Source of the DNA: Acidimicrobiales bacterium
Lineage (GTDB): Bacteria; Actinomycetota; Acidimicrobiia; Acidimicrobiales; Ilumatobacteraceae
Assembly: GCA_030833305.1 (NCBI GenBank)
Contig: JAURHL010000139.1
Coordinates: 1 to 5,378, forward strand
Direction of reading: 5' to 3'
DNA length: 5,378 nucleotides
The notes beneath the pieces are model-generated. The model saw only the letters and a program-made list of their open reading frames with translations. It was not told where the DNA came from and did no database searches. Each line of letters starts with the position of its first letter. The first letter of the stretch is position 1. Made by a program: the position numbers and the translations under genes. Below are positions 4,181 through 5,378 of the stretch, piece by piece.

Positions 4181-5053
4181 ATGCGCGTCCATCTCGTTGA
4201 CGGCACCTATGAACTGTTCCGGCAGCACTTCGGCGCGACCGCCGGTGGCACGCGCACTCCCGGTGAGTTCGACGCGACGGTCGGCACGCTCGCATCGACC
4301 ATCCAGTTGCTCGCTGACGGCGCGACCCACGTTGGTGTCGCCACTGACTCGGTGATCGAGAGCTTTCGCAACGACCTGTTCCCCGGTTACAAAACCGGCG
4401 AGGGAATGCCACCCGAACTCACGGCGCAGATCCCCGTGTTGGAGGAGGCGCTTCGTGATCTCGGTGTGACCGTGTGGGCGATGGAGCGTTGGGAAGCCGA
4501 TGACGCGCTCGCGTCCGCGGCCCTCGTCGCTGCCGCTGACCCGCGAGTCGAGCAGGTGCTCATCGTCACCCCCGACAAAGATCTCGGGCAATGCGTCACC
4601 GGTGATCGGGTGGTGCAGTACGACCGTCGCAAGCGCGAGATCGTCGATGAAGCGGCAGTGCGGGCCAAGTTCGGTGTCGGCCCGGAGAGCATCGCCGACT
4701 ACCTCGCCCTCGTCGGCGACACCGCCGACGGCATCCCCGGCCTACCCGGATGGGGGGCCAAGAGCACTTCGGCCGTGCTGTCGCGTTACGGCACCCTCGA
4801 AGCCATTCCCGATGAGGCATCGCTCTGGGATGTGGAGGGATTGCGCGGTGCCGCGAAGCTCGCCGTGACGCTGTCGGAGCATCGAGACGACGCCCGGCTG
4901 TACCGGACGCTTGCCACGGTGGCTCTCGATGTGCCGGTCGGCGTGGTCGACGATTGGAAATGGCTCGGGCCGACCGAGCGGTTCGCCGCGACCTGCGAGC
5001 GTCTCGGTGGCGGGGCGTTGGTGGCCCGCGCGCAGCGAGCGCTCCGAGCCTGA
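4181..5053 (+). CDS. Stand-alone 5'-3' exonuclease / flap endonuclease (DNA polymerase I N-domain type)
   Basis: The 290-residue enzyme matches the 5' nuclease domain of DNA polymerase I but has no polymerase part. The expected two-metal acidic set is complete: Asp7 (LVDGTY), Asp56, Glu105/Asp107/Asp108 (WEADDALAS), Asp132/Asp134 (VTPDKDL), and Asp180/Asp183 (LVGDTADGIPG), with the same internal spacings as Taq polymerase. Arg63 and Lys71 (SFRNDLFPGYKTGE) fit the phosphate-contacting arch positions. The helix-3-turn-helix DNA-binding motif GIPGLPGWGAKSTSAVL spans about 184-200. The protein should remove 5' flaps and RNA primers in Okazaki maturation or repair. Free-standing homologues alongside polA are known in actinobacteria, such as mycobacterial FenA. 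The start has a leaderless promoter, and a strong hairpin follows the stop. The opposite-strand neighbours, pirin and the right-edge gene, show no functional link. Confidence 0.94.
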   Translation: MRVHLVDGTYELFRQHFGATAGGTRTPGEFDATVGTLASTIQLLADGATHVGVATDSVIESFRNDLFPGYKTGEGMPPELTAQIPVLEEALRDLGVTVWAMERWEADDALASAALVAAADPRVEQVLIVTPDKDLGQCVTGDRVVQYDRRKREIVDEAAVRAKFGVGPESIADYLALVGDTADGIPGLPGWGAKSTSAVLSRYGTLEAIPDEASLWDVEGLRGAAKLAVTLSEHRDDARLYRTLATVALDVPVGVVDDWKWLGPTERFAATCERLGGGALVARAQRALRA

Positions 5054-5060
5054 ACGCGAA

Positions 5061-5086
5061 GGTGCCCGGTCCGAAGACCGGGCACC
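5061..5086. terminator. Strong bidirectional hairpin terminator
   Basis: A perfect 11-bp GC-rich stem (GGTGCCCGGTC with GACCGGGCACC) closes a CGAA loop, 7 nt after the exonuclease stop codon. There is no T-tract. It lies between convergent genes (stops at 5053 and 5117), so it can serve both. Confidence 0.75.
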
Positions 5087-5116
5087 GAATCGCTTGGGGG
5101 CTGGGGTTTGTATGGG

Positions 5117-5378
5117 TCAGGCGGCCGATGCGACCACCGTGTAGGGGAAGTACCCCTCGACGCCGTCGGGCAGGTAGACGGTGAAGCCGACGTCGCTCGA
5201 CTGGTAGCCGACGAACTCGGTGAGGGTCACCGCACCGGAGCACTCCTGCGCACCCGCTGCTGACTTCGGCGCGTAGCCGTCGCAAACCGCACCCTGATGG
5301 ACCCAGATGCCGCCCTCGGGGCAGACGATCTGGATGATCATCGTCGTCGACTTGGTCACCGAGTCGAAGAAATCGTTC
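5117..5378 (-). CDS. C-terminal end of an unrecognised, probably exported Cys-containing protein (partial)
   Basis: The frame is open from the right edge to TGA (5119-5117), giving the last 86 residues. A GTG at 5359 could be read as a start, but the frame continues past it (NDFFDS before it) with no upstream stop and no ribosome site, so this is more likely the end of a longer protein. Three cysteines (19, 32 and 46 of the fragment, in VCPEGG, AVCDG and QECSG) sit among Gly/Ser/Thr-rich beta-type sequence. The tail alternates aromatic and small residues (GFTVYLPDGVEGYFPY), as in small extracellular beta domains. No membrane anchor follows. I do not recognise a family; secretion is inferred from cysteine content and composition only. 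It converges on the exonuclease gene. Confidence 0.7.
   Translation of the reverse strand, partial: NDFFDSVTKSTTMIIQIVCPEGGIWVHQGAVCDGYAPKSAAGAQECSGAVTLTEFVGYQSSDVGFTVYLPDGVEGYFPYTVVASAA

Noticed and set aside
4068..4412. 115-residue N-terminal extension of pirin
   Set aside because: The frame stays open by GC bias, but it runs antisense to the exonuclease start and lacks conserved sequence. GAGGAG sits 5 nt before ATG 4067.

Overview
The window looks like chromosomal DNA of a high-GC actinobacterium. Coding regions favour G or C at third positions. Several starts have the layout of leaderless mRNAs, and there is a stand-alone polymerase-I-type 5'-3' exonuclease and an LPXTG-type surface protein with a Thr/Pro linker. 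Acidimicrobiia is my best guess at class level, but that is inference and no marker here proves it. The organism's housekeeping RNAs (tRNA-Ser, SRP RNA) and tadA lie close together, a neighbourhood seen in other bacteria.

Layout from left to right. The 5' part of tadA (tRNA adenosine deaminase) runs off the left edge on the minus strand. It is divergent from a classical short-chain dehydrogenase/reductase (323-1123, plus). A bidirectional hairpin and a short minus-strand frame coding for a membrane helix with a basic tail fill 1124-1383. Next is a minus-strand secreted surface protein (1384-2745): signal peptide, four 56-residue FG-GAP-like repeats, a (Thr7-Pro)n linker, a fibronectin-III-like domain and a C-terminal LPVTG sorting signal. 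A tRNA-Ser(GGA) gene (minus) and the small SRP RNA (plus) then diverge from a 58-bp spacer. A pirin-family bicupin protein (3114-4067, minus) converges on the SRP RNA. It is divergent from the 5'-3' exonuclease (4181-5053, plus), and a perfect 12-bp palindrome lies in their shared upstream region. A strong hairpin ends the exonuclease and also faces the C-terminal end of an unrecognised Cys-containing protein that enters from the right edge on the minus strand.

Nearly every neighbouring pair of genes is on opposite strands, so this is a run of single-gene transcription units rather than an operon. The genes share no obvious pathway: RNA editing/translation, protein targeting RNA, DNA repair/replication, a redox enzyme, a cupin protein and a cell-surface protein. 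The clearest shared feature is regulatory. Four of the five protein starts visible in the window have a -10-like hexamer ending exactly 6 nt before the start codon, which predicts leaderless transcripts. Only pirin has a good Shine-Dalgarno sequence. I saw no CRISPR array, transposase, integrase or convincing new defence system. The least ordinary items are the incomplete propeller-like surface protein, the membrane-helix fragment downstream of it, and the pirin palindrome.
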